Positions 9,890 to 19,145 of a DNA stretch of 26,908 bases are shown piece after piece (the stretch's first letter is position 1; each line of letters opens with the position of its first letter). Below the pieces are notes generated by a model that worked only from the letters and a program-made list of their open reading frames with translations, did no database searches and was not told the origin of the DNA. This DNA comes from Rhizopus sp. PT2906 (taxonomy: Eukaryota; Mucoromycota; Mucoromycetes; Mucorales; Rhizopodaceae). The position numbers and the translations under genes were made by a program. The stretch spans positions 1 through 26,908 of the forward strand of contig JAMYHX010000547.1 of assembly GCA_025529335.1 (NCBI GenBank), given 5' to 3'.

Positions 9890-10746
9890 AATTTATTATA
9901 GAAAAAAGAAAGAGCAATGTATACTATGTCTTGAACGAGTGTAACTTTTTTCTATGAGAGAAAAGTAACAATATGTATATAAAAAAAGAAAGACACTAGA
10001 GAAGTAAAGAGAAGATGATTATAGATATTTATATACATTTGCATTTCCGAGCGGAGATATGCAGGAGGAAGATATATTTGGTTCCTTAGAAACAGCTGCC
10101 ATGGAAAAAAACGAACGATAAAGACATAATAGTAAAATTAAAAAATAAAATAGAAAAGGGATTTCTCGAAAGAATGGTATATCTGTGCGTGTGCGTCTAG
10201 GCGTGATGACTATACTCCCTAAAGCATAAAGTATGTCATAAAATCGCTTTAATTTTTTGACACAAACTGTTCTATTGCCCCTTATTTTATTTTTATTTAC
10301 AAACTTATACACACGTATGCACAAAATTTGTTACTTCTTACTCCTTGTTCAACTATAAAACAAGCTTTGATCTATTCCCAGCATCAATGTTACAAGATCA
10401 GGGGGGAAAACATTTGAAAAAAATGTGCCATTGTTACCTTTTTGGGAATATACTACTGTTTTCTACCATATACTTAGAGAGTAGCTCCTTGTTGCATAAA
10501 AAAGAAAGAATATATGTGTTTGCGTGCTTCACATCAAAAAGAGGGGGGAACATCATTTATTTTAATTATTGACAGCTGCGGATAGCCCTTATTGACACAT
10601 TCACGCACACATACATAAACACATTTATAGTAAAGAAAAAAGAGATCAACATTAAAGTAATGCTTAATTGTTTACATATTGTAATATAAAACTGCCTTAT
10701 TTATTATCAAATATATATATAAAAAAAAAGGAGGAAAATGCTTCAT
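9890..10746. promoter_or_regulatory. Upstream region of the Gti1/Pac2 gene, no gene seen
   Basis: 857 bp between the Gti1/Pac2 start and the RAB18 stop, both on the minus strand. Very AT-rich, with several A-runs and stop-dense frames. Two modest open stretches (10019-10324 minus, 10345-10572 plus) show no motif and biased low-complexity composition. It presumably contains the RAB18 3' end and the long promoter of the regulator, which fits the large promoters known for WOPR master regulators. No defined site is claimed. Confidence 0.4.
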
Positions 10747-11663
10747 TTAGCAAGCGCAGTAATCATAACCAGCATCTTGTTTATTCTCTTGTTCTATTCG
10801 AACACTTGAATTAGGTGCTGTATTCTTCTGCCATAGGCTAGGCGTTTCTATAATCTAATCCAAAAAAGTCACACTTTGCTCTTTCTGCATAATATTCTTC
10901 TGTTTTACCTTTTCTACTAATTCTTCAAATGCTTGTCTTACGCCAACCTTTGTCTTTGCACTACACTCAACAAAGAGTGTTTGTAACTTTCTTGCAAAGT
11001 TTAATCCTTCTTCATAAGATACAACTCTAGCAGATTCCTAATAAACAATAGAGTCAACACCTTTTAATCACATGTTCATGTGTACCTTATCCACTTTATT
11101 TCCAACAATCATCTTTACTACGTCAGGTGTTGAACAATACGTATTGACCTCATTCCACCAATTACTAAGCGCATCAAATGTCTCTCGGTTGCTAACATCA
11201 TATACTTGTAATATATATTCTCATTAGTATACACACATATATATATTATATGAAATCAAATACCTAGTATAACACCTTGAGCTCCACGATAATAAGATGA
11301 CGTTAAGGTTCTAAACCTTTCTTGTCCAGCAGTATCCTATTGAATCACCTCCTTTATTAGCTATATCATGATATATAAGTAGTAGCTTCTTTAATACCCA
11401 AATAGTCAGTTTGTATGTTTTACCATTGACTTCCATCATGCTCACTTTAAAATCAACACCTAAAATCGACATTCAAGGAGGGTTCAGTAATGAGTATATT
11501 TTTTTATGCATAAATAATAAATAAAAGCTATACCAATAGTTGCAGATACTTCTTCTTGTGGCAAGAAAGTATCGTCTGTGAACCGTAATAGTAGTGAACT
11601 CTTTCCAACGTTGGAATTACCAATGAGTAACAGCTTTAAAGTAGGAACTTGTTGTTGAGACAT
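10747..11663 (-). CDS. RAB18: Rab18-like small GTPase
   Basis: Ras-superfamily switch GTPase; Rab18 acts on ER, lipid droplets and ER-Golgi contact sites. Exons on the minus strand: 11663-11534, 11459-11398, 11336-11264, 11204-11086, 11037-10909, 10854-10747; sum 621 bp, 206 aa, the same length as animal Rab18 as I recall it. P-loop GNSNVGKS (residues 15-22), SSLLLRFTDDTF, switch I ATIGVDFKV with Thr42, switch II DTAGQERFRTLTSSYYRGAQ (65-84), NKVD (124-127) and ECSAKT (152-157) are all present. The TDDTF, YRGAQGVILVYDVS and EELVEKIIETPSLW segments favour Rab18 over other Rabs. The C-terminus is CAC, a CXC double-geranylgeranylation motif. The second glycine after the P-loop Gly is Asn (GNSN), unlike GESG in animal Rab18 but similar to the GNSS of Rab3. 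Nothing suggests inactivity. Confidence 0.92.
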
Positions 11664-11798
11664 TGCTTTATAATAATAATAATAATAGTGTAGACAAATA
11701 CAAAATTATTGTAATTCGCCTTTTCTTCTTCACTCCTTCACGTGATGGACACACTTAAATCACCATCGAAATGATGACATAAGAATCCATTGGACCAA
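11664..11798 (-). promoter_or_regulatory. RAB18 5' flank
   Basis: The 135 bp between the RAB18 ATG and the 3' end of the decayed transposon gene contain a (TAA)5-like repeat (plus strand ATAATAATAATAATAG, about 11671-11687) immediately upstream of the start codon, then a pyrimidine-rich stretch on the plus strand. It is the likely core promoter/5'UTR, now bordered by transposon debris. Confidence 0.35.
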
Positions 11799-13350
11799 TC
11801 AAAGTGGGTGTAAGGTGGTTTGATCACCACCAGAGGTTGATTCTCTTTTTAGAGAGGGATGTCTTGATAAAACACTATAGTTTGGCTCTACATAAGACAC
11901 CAGGATGGAGCGTATATTCAAAGCAGTATTTATATTTCTTTGTCATACCTATTATTACTCATTAAAACTAATACTCTTATCTTTTGCATTGCACTTACGA
12001 TATCACAATCATTTGCAGCTGGACATAATTGGCAATGCTTCAACTGATAAATGACCGGAGGATAGCCTTCAGATAAAGTTCAATAATAGCCCTAGTATAT
12101 GACTTCATGCGTAATTTTACTTATTGCTGGGTTCTCTTTGTGAGCACTCCGATGTGCGACCAACAATCCTCTTGCTATCGTCCAAACATCGTAGAGTAGC
12201 ATTCTTCTCCTCTTTCAGACGAACTTTCTTTTTCTTTTTGAACATAAAAAAATTTAAGGTTATTTAATGTTACAATACAATGATCTGCTTACTTATGATT
12301 GCAAACAAGCCTTTGTCTTTCGTGTTTGTTCTCGAGACGTCGGTGGCATTTGGAACAGGTCACACTTGTCCTGAACTCATCAACAAGAATTATCAATGCC
12401 CTCTGGGCCAGTGCCCTTTGAACTTTCTGTATATAAAATGAACATTAGCCTATTCAATAAAGTAATAAAGTTGCTATACTAATCTACCTTCACAGGAATG
12501 GAAGTATGCCCTGCTTTTGTTCCAGTCAAGCTTGCATCGCCCATAAGCGATTACCGTTCGTTTTGCCTCTTTTGTAACTATTCCACTTGCCTTTTTGAAT
12601 GTATTCTTTTCTTTGAACTTGTTCTGTGGGCAAGGGTATAAGGAGTACTAGCGGCAGTTTGACCCAATACAAGATCACACATATGATTGTCTGTGACTTG
12701 TCTGTTTTGAACAAGGTATGCTTTCGTCTCACGATGGCGATAACCTTTCATAAAATCAAAAATTCTACAAGATACAAAACGGTAAGTATGACAGTTCATT
12801 GATCTCTTCTGCTACAATCATTCTCTCTTGCCTCTCTAGTCTCTGAGCTCATACGTTCGATATTAGCGGCCATCCTTGGGGTATTGTGTATAAAACCGGT
12901 ATGAACATCGTCAATCAAAATATATATTAATCGATCCAGCCTTCTGTCCCTCTTTCTTTGTAAATAATTTGTCTCCAATTGGTTTTGCCAACTCTCAATA
13001 TTGTTATTCATTTCCACATTGGTGAGAATTTGTATTTGGTAGGCTTTGGCTCACTTAAAGAAGCGTTCGTGCTATAAGCAATAGTTTTGAAAATGAAGCA
13101 TAAATGCTGGGTATATACTGAACTTTTGAATGAAATGGTCGATCTTTCTGGTATACAGCTCTGCTACTTTCCTACATCGTCGCCTTTACTTAGGTAATGA
13201 CTAGCTGATATCTGATCTTCTCACTCCTTTACTGCAAAGCCAGTATAGTCGCTTGCTCCATGTGGGATGGCAATCATACAAGGTTTTCCAAAGATGTCCA
13301 GCTCGTGGTCTTCCTCTAGCTCATTCAACTCTTGATGTATAATTTTACAC
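11799..13350 (-). pseudogene. Decayed transposon gene with TnpB/Fanzor-like RuvC and zinc-ribbon C-terminus
   Basis: Several reading-frame blocks on the minus strand join in order through plausible introns. From 3' to 5' of the window: FGKPCMIAIPHGASDYTGF (near 13290-13240), RRRCRKVAELYTRKID and FSIYPAFMLHFQNYCL, IESWQNQLETNYLQRKRDRR (near 13000-12940), FMKGYRHRETKAYLVQNRQV, GDASLTGTKAGHTSIPVK (near 12542-12488), intron 12487-12427, then VDEFRTSVTCSKCHRRLEN, LKHCQLCPAANDCDI, intron 11998-11949, and QRNINTALNIRSI. DEFRTSxxCxxC ... C..C ... (W)QRDxNAAxNI is the C-terminal RuvC-III/zinc-ribbon layout of OrfB/TnpB and eukaryotic Fanzor nucleases. It is dead: Trp before QRN is TGA (11943-11945), the expected Asp is Asn, there are in-frame stops near 13060-13085, and two compensating frameshifts before GDAS. 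Family call is by motif; Fanzor versus another fungal OrfB-like group cannot be settled here. Confidence 0.6.
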
Positions 13351-14062
13351 AATCATTTTTTTAATAAACCATTTGAAGGCTCTTGTACATATAATTCTCT
13401 TTATCTAATATAAGAATATCATTAGAATATCAAATTCTGTCGATATATATCTAATTCGTACTTGTTCTCCTTTAAATATATAAGTTAATCGTTTTTCTGA
13501 CATACAACAATTACGTTGTTAAAAAAAGCTGTCCAAAGCATTCGACAAAGCAAAACTGTTGTCGTATCTTTCTTTTCTTTTTCATTCGTAATATCAACAT
13601 GCTTCGAAAAGTGTTCATAGATACTACATCTTGCATATTTTACTAATAAGTTGTGTAGGTAAAAGAGCTTCATCATCTACAAACCCTCTTCCATTACCTA
13701 AAAACAAAAAACTATAAAGATATTGTTCTAAATCCTCAAGATAAGTATATTTCGAGAAGATGCAAACTATCTTCTTTATTAAAAAATGACTATAAAGAAT
13801 ATTGTGTAAGAATAAAACCTAAGTCATAAGCACCTTATTGTTATGGATAGTATTTAATAACTATATTTTTATGTAGCAAATACTTTGACAAGTATCAGAC
13901 GAGTTCTCAATCTTGAGAGCAGATGCAATGAACTTTGGTCTTTTTATAGTGAGCAAATGGATTGAAAATGGATAGACAAGAAAACAGCATTGGAAAACAA
14001 CAAATTTTTTCAATGCGGAATACAGGTAAATATACGCTAGTTTATATAATCTTCTGTTTAAT

Positions 14063-14064
<2 letters not shown>
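13351..14064. other. AT-rich stretch with no supportable gene
   Basis: About 700 bp between the TnpB-like pseudogene and the A45 tract. A 63-codon open stretch on the minus strand (13485-13676) has no recognised motif; it might be the lost N-terminal part of the neighbouring pseudogene, but its frame is not connected to it. The rest is stop-dense in all frames. Confidence 0.4.

Positions 14065-14109
<45 letters not shown>
14065..14109 (+). repeat. Perfect poly(A) tract, 45 bases
   Basis: An uninterrupted run of 45 A residues preceded by TTTAATGC and followed by CCTTTTACTG. Far longer than other A/T runs in the window (mostly under 13). It could be the tail of a retroposed copy whose body lies in 13.4-14.06 kb, or a slippage-prone mononucleotide tract. 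Its exact length may be affected by assembly. Confidence 0.95.
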
Positions 14110-14114
<5 letters not shown>

Positions 14115-14293
14115 TACTGATGCTTCGTTAGGAGGCGCTCGGGGTTTAAGTGGGCGAGAAAGATAGAGTTGAAGAATAGAGAGGCAGCTGGTATACAGCA
14201 GGTATACAACGAGATTCCCGCAGTGGATTCTGTAAATAGCAGTGAACTATTGAAGTACTTGAGGATCATCGGTGGAAACCGAAAAAAGTAAGT
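14110..14293 (+). pseudogene. Fragment of a second transposon-derived ORF
   Basis: In one plus-strand frame, after a TAG near 14140, a block of about 50 codons reads GFKWARKIELKNREAAGIQQ continuing into VYNEIPAVDSVNSSELLKYL and ending at a TAA at 14288-14290. Composition and the REAAGIQQVY...P pattern resemble the middle part of mucoralean OrfB/TnpB-like proteins as I remember them. It abuts the poly(A) tract and is on the strand opposite to the larger pseudogene at 11.8-13.3 kb. It has no start codon or C-terminus, so it is a relic at best. Confidence 0.35.
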
Positions 14294-14493
14294 AGTTGAG
14301 TGACTTTTGTATAAACAAATCATATACAAGTTGACAAGTATATAATCATAAAAAAAAGAGTACAATTGAAAAGTAAAATGGTTAATTTGAATATTTTATT
14401 AAAAGTTCTATGTACACGAAGCTCTTCTTTTTTAGAAGAAATAATGAGAAAAGAATGCGATACAAATGAATATAAAATATGACGTATATCTCT

Positions 14494-15321
14494 TTAAGCA
14501 GCAATCATACTTTGCTGTTGTTGTTCTCTCTTCTTTTTAGAGGCCATAAAGACAGCACGCATTTTGAAATAGTCTTTATGAAGACCACACTCAGTCTTTT
14601 GTTTATCAGACCAACGGCCAGAACGTTCGTCGCCATTGACAGGGGCCTTTGTGGAATGCCAATCACCAATAGATCTATAGCCTTGATCTACTAATGCATT
14701 ATATGGAACTTCATTAGCACGAATATAAGACCAGACTTGTTGGAAATCCCAATAGGCAAGTGGATTAAGTTTGATCAGACCAGTAGAGTCAACCTCGAGA
14801 ATAGGAATTGCTTCACGGTCACCTTTTTGACTACGACGACGACCAGTGATGACAGATTTGACATTGAGTTCCTCATAAGCTCGACGCGCTGGTTCTACTT
14901 TAACAAGATAATCATAAGCATCTTCATCTGTCTCCCAAAGCTTTTGGCCATATTCTCTTTCAAAATCAGTGGATGTGTTGCAATTCATTGGTTTGAATGT
15001 CTTTAAAGGGACCAAGTATGTTTCTTCACAACGCTTAGCAACATCCAATGTTTCTTTAAAATGATAAAGTGTGTCCAAGAAGATGAGAGGTACGATATGT
15101 GATTGATTACGATCGATGCTGATCTTGTTGATCATATCCAAGGTAGCAAGGCCAGTTAAACCAAATGCAGTTGTCTGATAGAGATTAGGTAAACAATCAA
15201 TAGCCCACTCGAGTATTTCCTTTGGTTCGAGTGTAGAAAGATAATGGTTCAATTGTTCAAGTCTTTCAGGAGACAAATCATTGCCAGATTGAATCTTGGT
15301 TGTAAAAGTAGAAGAAGGCAT
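14494..15321 (-). CDS. MET16: Phosphoadenylyl-sulfate (PAPS) reductase
   Basis: Reduces PAPS to sulfite and adenosine 3',5'-bisphosphate using thioredoxin, the step before sulfite reductase in assimilatory sulfate reduction (cytosol). 275 aa in a single exon, the usual length for fungal Met16-type enzymes. Visible blocks: AFGLTGLATLDMI (about 53-65) where the PP-loop substrate-binding region starts, PLIFLDTLYHFKET, KLWETDEDAYDYLVKVEPAR, ITGRRRSQKGDREAIPILEV with the Arg-rich PAPS-contact loop, NPLAYWDFQQVWSYI, GYRSIGDWHSTKAP, GERSGRW-type region (DERSGRW) and the catalytic cysteine in KTECGLHKDYF. The single Cys motif and absence of a thioredoxin domain favour PAPS reductase over plant-type APS reductase. 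The ATG is preceded by an A/T-rich 5' flank with a CT-repeat (plus strand 15365-15378). Tail ends in Gln-rich QQQQSMIAA. Confidence 0.95.
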   Translation of the reverse strand: MPSSTFTTKIQSGNDLSPERLEQLNHYLSTLEPKEILEWAIDCLPNLYQTTAFGLTGLATLDMINKISIDRNQSHIVPLIFLDTLYHFKETLDVAKRCEETYLVPLKTFKPMNCNTSTDFEREYGQKLWETDEDAYDYLVKVEPARRAYEELNVKSVITGRRRSQKGDREAIPILEVDSTGLIKLNPLAYWDFQQVWSYIRANEVPYNALVDQGYRSIGDWHSTKAPVNGDERSGRWSDKQKTECGLHKDYFKMRAVFMASKKKREQQQQSMIAA

Positions 15322-15887
15322 TTGTTTTTAAAAAAGAGTAAAGAAAAAGAAAGATTTACCGCTTCTCTCTCTCTTTTTATATAAAAACAAAACTCTGCTC
15401 TTTGTCCTTTTGATCTCACTCTTTCTATGTGCTCTTAACCCACTTAAAGCCCATTTTAGGAAACTAAAACTTATACTGAGATGAACAATTTAGCCAATTA
15501 TATTAGGCTGAAATGGCGAAATTAATGAGTTATCATCGTCAACTAGACGTTATCCTATCCATTTGTTTTGTATGTTGATTACTCAGCTCTCTGCTTTTTT
15601 ACTTCCCTCCCCCCCCTCCCATTTCTTAATAATCCTTGAAATGCATTATGTCATCTGCCCTTCTTTTCTCTTTAGTGGGTCGTACAGATTCTATTCTACG
15701 CGGGCTTATCTTATCTTTTCATCCAATTGATAAACGCAATATTCGTAATATTTAATTATTGGGCTTACGTGTGAGGGTCATTTTGTTAAGAGTCAATATC
15801 TTTTATTAAGATGATGTCGAATGAGAAAGCATTGCTATTGGCTGATTATCAATAAATACATTTGAATGTCATGTTTATGAATGACTA
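15322..15887. promoter_or_regulatory. Upstream region of PAPS reductase
   Basis: 566 bp between the Spc19-like gene stop and the PAPS reductase start, both minus strand. Contains a CT-repeat next to the start (15362-15378), a C-run (15607-15618) and otherwise AT-rich sequence. I did not find a clear CACGTG Cbf1-type site that would be expected for sulfur genes of ascomycetes. Confidence 0.4.
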
Positions 15888-17195
15888 TTATTTCTTGGAT
15901 AACCTTAGCAGATTTCCATTTAATTCTATGATGTTGGCCTTGATTAATAATTGCACAACATCTGACAAATGATGTCTCTTTTCAGTAATAGGGGGGAATT
16001 CCTATTGAATACATAAGAAATCAATCTCTATATGTCAGTCATTATTGAACTTACTTGCTTCAATGTATCAATTGGTATACACTCATTTGAGTTCATTGAT
16101 ATCAGTTCTAATACTCGAGCCGCTGTCTTGGCATATCCATAATGTAATAAAGCCTTACAGAGTTTATTTATCTGCTGGATATAAATTTCATTTTGTTCTA
16201 CTCCTTTTGGTTCACTTCTTGATGGTTTTTCTGCTCCTAATGCTTCAAGATACACCTTACATTCTCTCTTGCAGTCCTCTATTGTTGATGATGTAGGTTT
16301 AATATGTTCTAGTTTATTCATAATACTCTGCACGTATTCTAATTGATGCTGATATTGTGAAATTGAACCCACATTTACAACATTTGATTGCTCGGTTAAC
16401 CCTGCACTTCTTTCCTTTTCTTCATATGCTGTTTTCTTTGCATTCAAAGTATTCTCTAATCTTGTCAATTCATTCTCCAATTCAATCCTGTGTCTGTTCT
16501 CATGCATTTTGCTGCCCTTTGTTTGCTTTTCATCTATTTCTCGTTGAATTTCTTCAACCTCCATTTCCTCTCTAAAGCAGAGTTGATCTCTTTCTCTTAT
16601 TGTCTCTGTCAACTTTTTGATCTCTCTCTCAAGCTCTTCAGACTGACTAGCTAATGATCCATGTGTACTAGATATCGTTTTCGGTTCTGTTGCTCTTTTT
16701 TCTTCCCTTTCTAACTCATTGTTCAGGTCTTCCAGTGTCGCTTTCTGTTTCTTTAACTGAAGTGATAAATCCTTCTCTTCATTCTCTTGCTTTAGTATAT
16801 ACAGACGTATCTCTGACAAACGCTTTTCCATTTCTGGTATAAGACTCGGTGTAATAAACTGTCGTGCATGCTCAACATCGCTCTCTAAAAGAAGCTCCGA
16901 GTGCTAGAAAGAGAGAAAAAGACTGTCAGTTACGGTCCAACTGCTATATGTATTCTTTTTACTCTTTTATATTTAATCAATTCGCATGGACCACTAAATG
17001 AATCGATGGTTGATCCAAGTGTTAAAATAGTGGATTGTAACTAAATCGTCAATGATTAGCAACATTACAGGATCCTTTGAGCATCGATCTTACAGTATTT
17101 AATGTTACATCTAAGCATTGAACTGATCCTTCAAGATTCTCTCTCATGTTGTAAGGCTTTTGCCAGACATGTTTATTTTCAGGTTCATTAGACAT
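15888..17195 (-). CDS. DASH complex subunit Spc19-like protein with long coiled coil and extra C-terminal module
   Basis: Spc19 is part of the DASH/Dam1 ring coupling kinetochores to spindle microtubules. Minus-strand exons: 17195-17094, 17040-16963, 16903-16055, 16001-15888; sum 1143 bp, 380 aa. All three introns (53, 59, 53 bp) are phase 0 with good ends (the last donor is GTAAGT). The N-terminal ~100 residues follow the Spc19 layout: LEGSVQCLDVTLNTL, LGSTIDSFSGPCELIKYKR, then HSELLLESDVEHARQFI and IPEMEKRLSEIRLYI. A charged heptad-rich coiled coil follows (about 95-260). Beyond it is a compact module, LCKALLHYGYAKTAARVLEL through the new last exon (DVVQLLIKANIIELNGNLLR), which looks helix-helix-helix-strand and could be a winged-helix fold. 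Yeast Spc19 is only about 165 aa, so the extension is unusual. The Spc19 call is by pattern, not alignment; another coiled-coil kinetochore or spindle protein remains possible. Confidence 0.66.
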
Positions 17196-17819
17196 GAAAG
17201 ATAACTGTCAAAAATAAAAAAAACCGAAATTACAGTGAAATATGAAGATTGTTGCAGGAAAGAGTGAGAGAAGAAGTAGGTGAGCTGTGTGACTTTATAT
17301 TTTATTGTTAGTTAAATATACACTTTTTTCAAGCATTTGCATCTTTATTCAAATGTTTTAATCTTTATACTGCGTGAATAAATCTGCAGTTTCCCGTTTT
17401 CCTTCTTTAAAGCAAGTTGTCCAATTCATTTTACCACTGTTTTTATCCCTGTATTTCTCGACAGGAAACACTACATGCATCAGAAATTAGACTAATTCTA
17501 CGGGCGCTACCTCTACCATTACCTAAGATGTCGCTCAACAAAACTATTCAATATATAGCGTTCAATTAAACATGACTTTATAAAGTCACCAACTTTGCTT
17601 ATTTTTTTCAGGAGGAAGAGATAAAAAAGAAATGTTGTTATTTCTTTATTTATTCTAGTTTTATGTTGTCAGTTGACTGACAAAGAACCAAAATCATTCA
17701 CATGTAATTCGTATTTTATATCAGAGCGAACTGAATAGCCTTAGGCTAGACAGAGACTTTGGTAGTATGAAGTTGTATAGTGACAACACAGGTAGTGCGT
17801 AGAAGAAGCGCCCGTAGTA
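17196..17819. other. Intergenic region upstream of the Spc19-like gene
   Basis: 624 bp, AT-rich, with stops in all frames and no motif. It presumably contains the promoter of the Spc19-like gene and the 3' end of the unrecognised gene at 17820-18273. No repeat or RNA gene was seen. Confidence 0.4.
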
Positions 17820-18273
17820 TTAGCTTATTTTCTGGTGCATGTAGTGTTCATCTTTCTCGACAAACTCAAGGTCCTCGCTTTTAGTTGCATTATTGACCAT
17901 CTTAATTGGGGTGACATCTCTACTGTCTACTCTCTTCGAATTCTGACAAAGACGCTTCATTTTGTAGGAGAAATTGATGCCGTCCTCGGCGTATTCGGCC
18001 ACGCGTTTCTTTGAGGCTGCCATATTATCATTTGCAGCCTTGACAATTTTGTTGAACTGTAACGCAATAGTATCACAAAAGTCCCTCCAAACCGAATTTT
18101 GTTCAAATGCAAAATCCGCACCTTTGGAAAAGGATATGTATGCTTCTCGATAGATCAGTTGTAAGGTGAGATTTAAATCACCCAAGGCCAGCAAATGTCG
18201 CTGTTGTTGACGTGTTTGACACAAATCATAATCTTACAGCAGAAGACAAGAATTGATTTTCAATCTCAGTCAT
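17820..18273 (-). CDS. Unrecognised small helical protein
   Basis: Proposed exons on the minus strand: 18273-18238 (12 codons, beginning MTEIENQFLSSA) and 18200-17820; 138 aa. The 127-codon second exon is open without an in-frame ATG and is bounded upstream by a stop, so a short first exon is needed; the GTAAGA donor at 18237 and a CAACAG acceptor restore the frame. The implied intron is only 37 nt, shorter than the others here, so the start is uncertain. The protein is predicted mainly alpha-helical, with a region LALGDLNLTLQLIYREAYIS, then FCDTIALQFNKIVKAANDNM, and an acidic-basic tail. No signal peptide or membrane segment. I do not recognise the family. It shares a 195-bp divergent promoter with QCR8. 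Confidence 0.55.
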
Positions 18274-18468
18274 TGCGTCATAAAATATTAAAGTATAGAC
18301 TTGATTTAGAATAAAGATTGAATATCCGCTGTGTAAGAAAAATTGTTTGCTAGGGGCCTATATACTTTCTTTTTTTTTCCTCAGACTATTAAGTGAGTTT
18401 TTACATCAATTCTTCTATTTCTCATTTTCTCATTTTCTCATTTTCTGTAGTTGCAATAAATTATAAAA
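18274..18468. promoter_or_regulatory. Divergent promoter between the unknown gene and QCR8
   Basis: 195 bp separate the two ATGs, which point away from each other. The QCR8 side carries a T-rich tract (18369-18379) and a repeated CATTTTCT element (four tandem-like copies across 18421-18446), typical of pyrimidine-rich leaders near transcription starts of highly expressed fungal genes. Confidence 0.5.
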
Positions 18469-18864
18469 ATGGGTGGAGGTGCTGCAAAGACTTATATGGG
18501 ATGGTAAGATCAACAATTATATACACATTCCTGCAGTAAACTCAAAGGTTTTTTTTATTAGGTGGGGAAACATGGGTGGACCTACTCAAAGAGTAAATTA
18601 ACAATCATATTCATCAATGCGACATTTCATGCTGACTTTATGATTCTTTAGGGTGTTGTTACTTACATCTTGTCCCCCTTTGAACAAAGACCTTTTGCTG
18701 GTGCTGCCCGTGCTGCCGTTTTCAACACTGCTCGTCGTGTCACTTCTCAAGTTCCTTATATTGGTGTCGCTTTTGGTCTTGGCTATTACATTTACACTTC
18801 TGCCAAGAAGAGACACGCCTATCTTCAATCCAAGGCTGGTCACGCTGCTGAAGGCTCTCACTAA
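18469..18864 (+). CDS. QCR8: Cytochrome b-c1 complex subunit 8 (complex III)
   Basis: Small accessory subunit of ubiquinol-cytochrome c reductase in the mitochondrial inner membrane, bound to cytochrome b near the matrix and Qo/Qi region. Exons 18469-18503, 18562-18592, 18652-18864; sum 279 bp, 92 aa, close to the ~94 aa of yeast Qcr8. The N-terminus reads MGGGAAKTYMGWWGNMGGPT, a glycine-rich stretch usual for fungal Qcr8, followed by GVVTYILSPFEQRPFAGAAR. One membrane helix lies in the C-terminal half (about VPYIGVAFGLGYYIYTSA), then KKRHAYLQSKAGH. Both introns (58 and 59 bp) have clear GTAAG/GTAAA donors and TTAG acceptors. C/T-rich wobble positions (GCT, GTC, CTT) point to high expression compared with its neighbours. 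Confidence 0.95.
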
Positions 18865-19029
18865 ATGTTAAATCAACACAATAAAAGACACAACTTTATC
18901 AGCATTGATGTTGTCTTTGTATAGAAAAGAGGACAAAAAATAAAAACATTATACTGCACACTTTATAGAAGATATATAAATGTAGAGATATGAAGGAGGA
19001 TTACAAGTTGCGAGAAAGAGGAGAAAGAG

Positions 19030-19060
<31 letters not shown>

Positions 19061-19145
19061 GTGTGTGTGCGAGGGGGAGAGAGAGGCTATGTTTTATTAA
19101 ATGTTCATATCATGAAAAACAATGTGTAAAATTGACTACGACTGA
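18865..19145. other. Convergent intergenic region with (TA)n and (GT)n microsatellites
   Basis: 281 bp between the QCR8 stop and the ABC transporter stop. Holds an AATAAA-like signal just after QCR8 (AATAAAAG at about 18879-18886), a (AT)14 repeat at 19030-19057, a short (GT)4-5 repeat at about 19061-19069 and a GA-rich segment. Likely shared 3'UTR/polyadenylation space for the two convergent genes. Confidence 0.6.
19030..19057. repeat. (TA)n microsatellite
   Basis: About 14 uninterrupted TA units followed by CATGTGTGTGTGC, in the space between two convergent genes. Confidence 0.95.

Noticed and set aside
10019..10572. Two open frames between RAB18 and the Gti1/Pac2 gene
   Set aside because: Phe/Leu- and Lys-rich low-complexity translations typical of AT-rich intergenic DNA.
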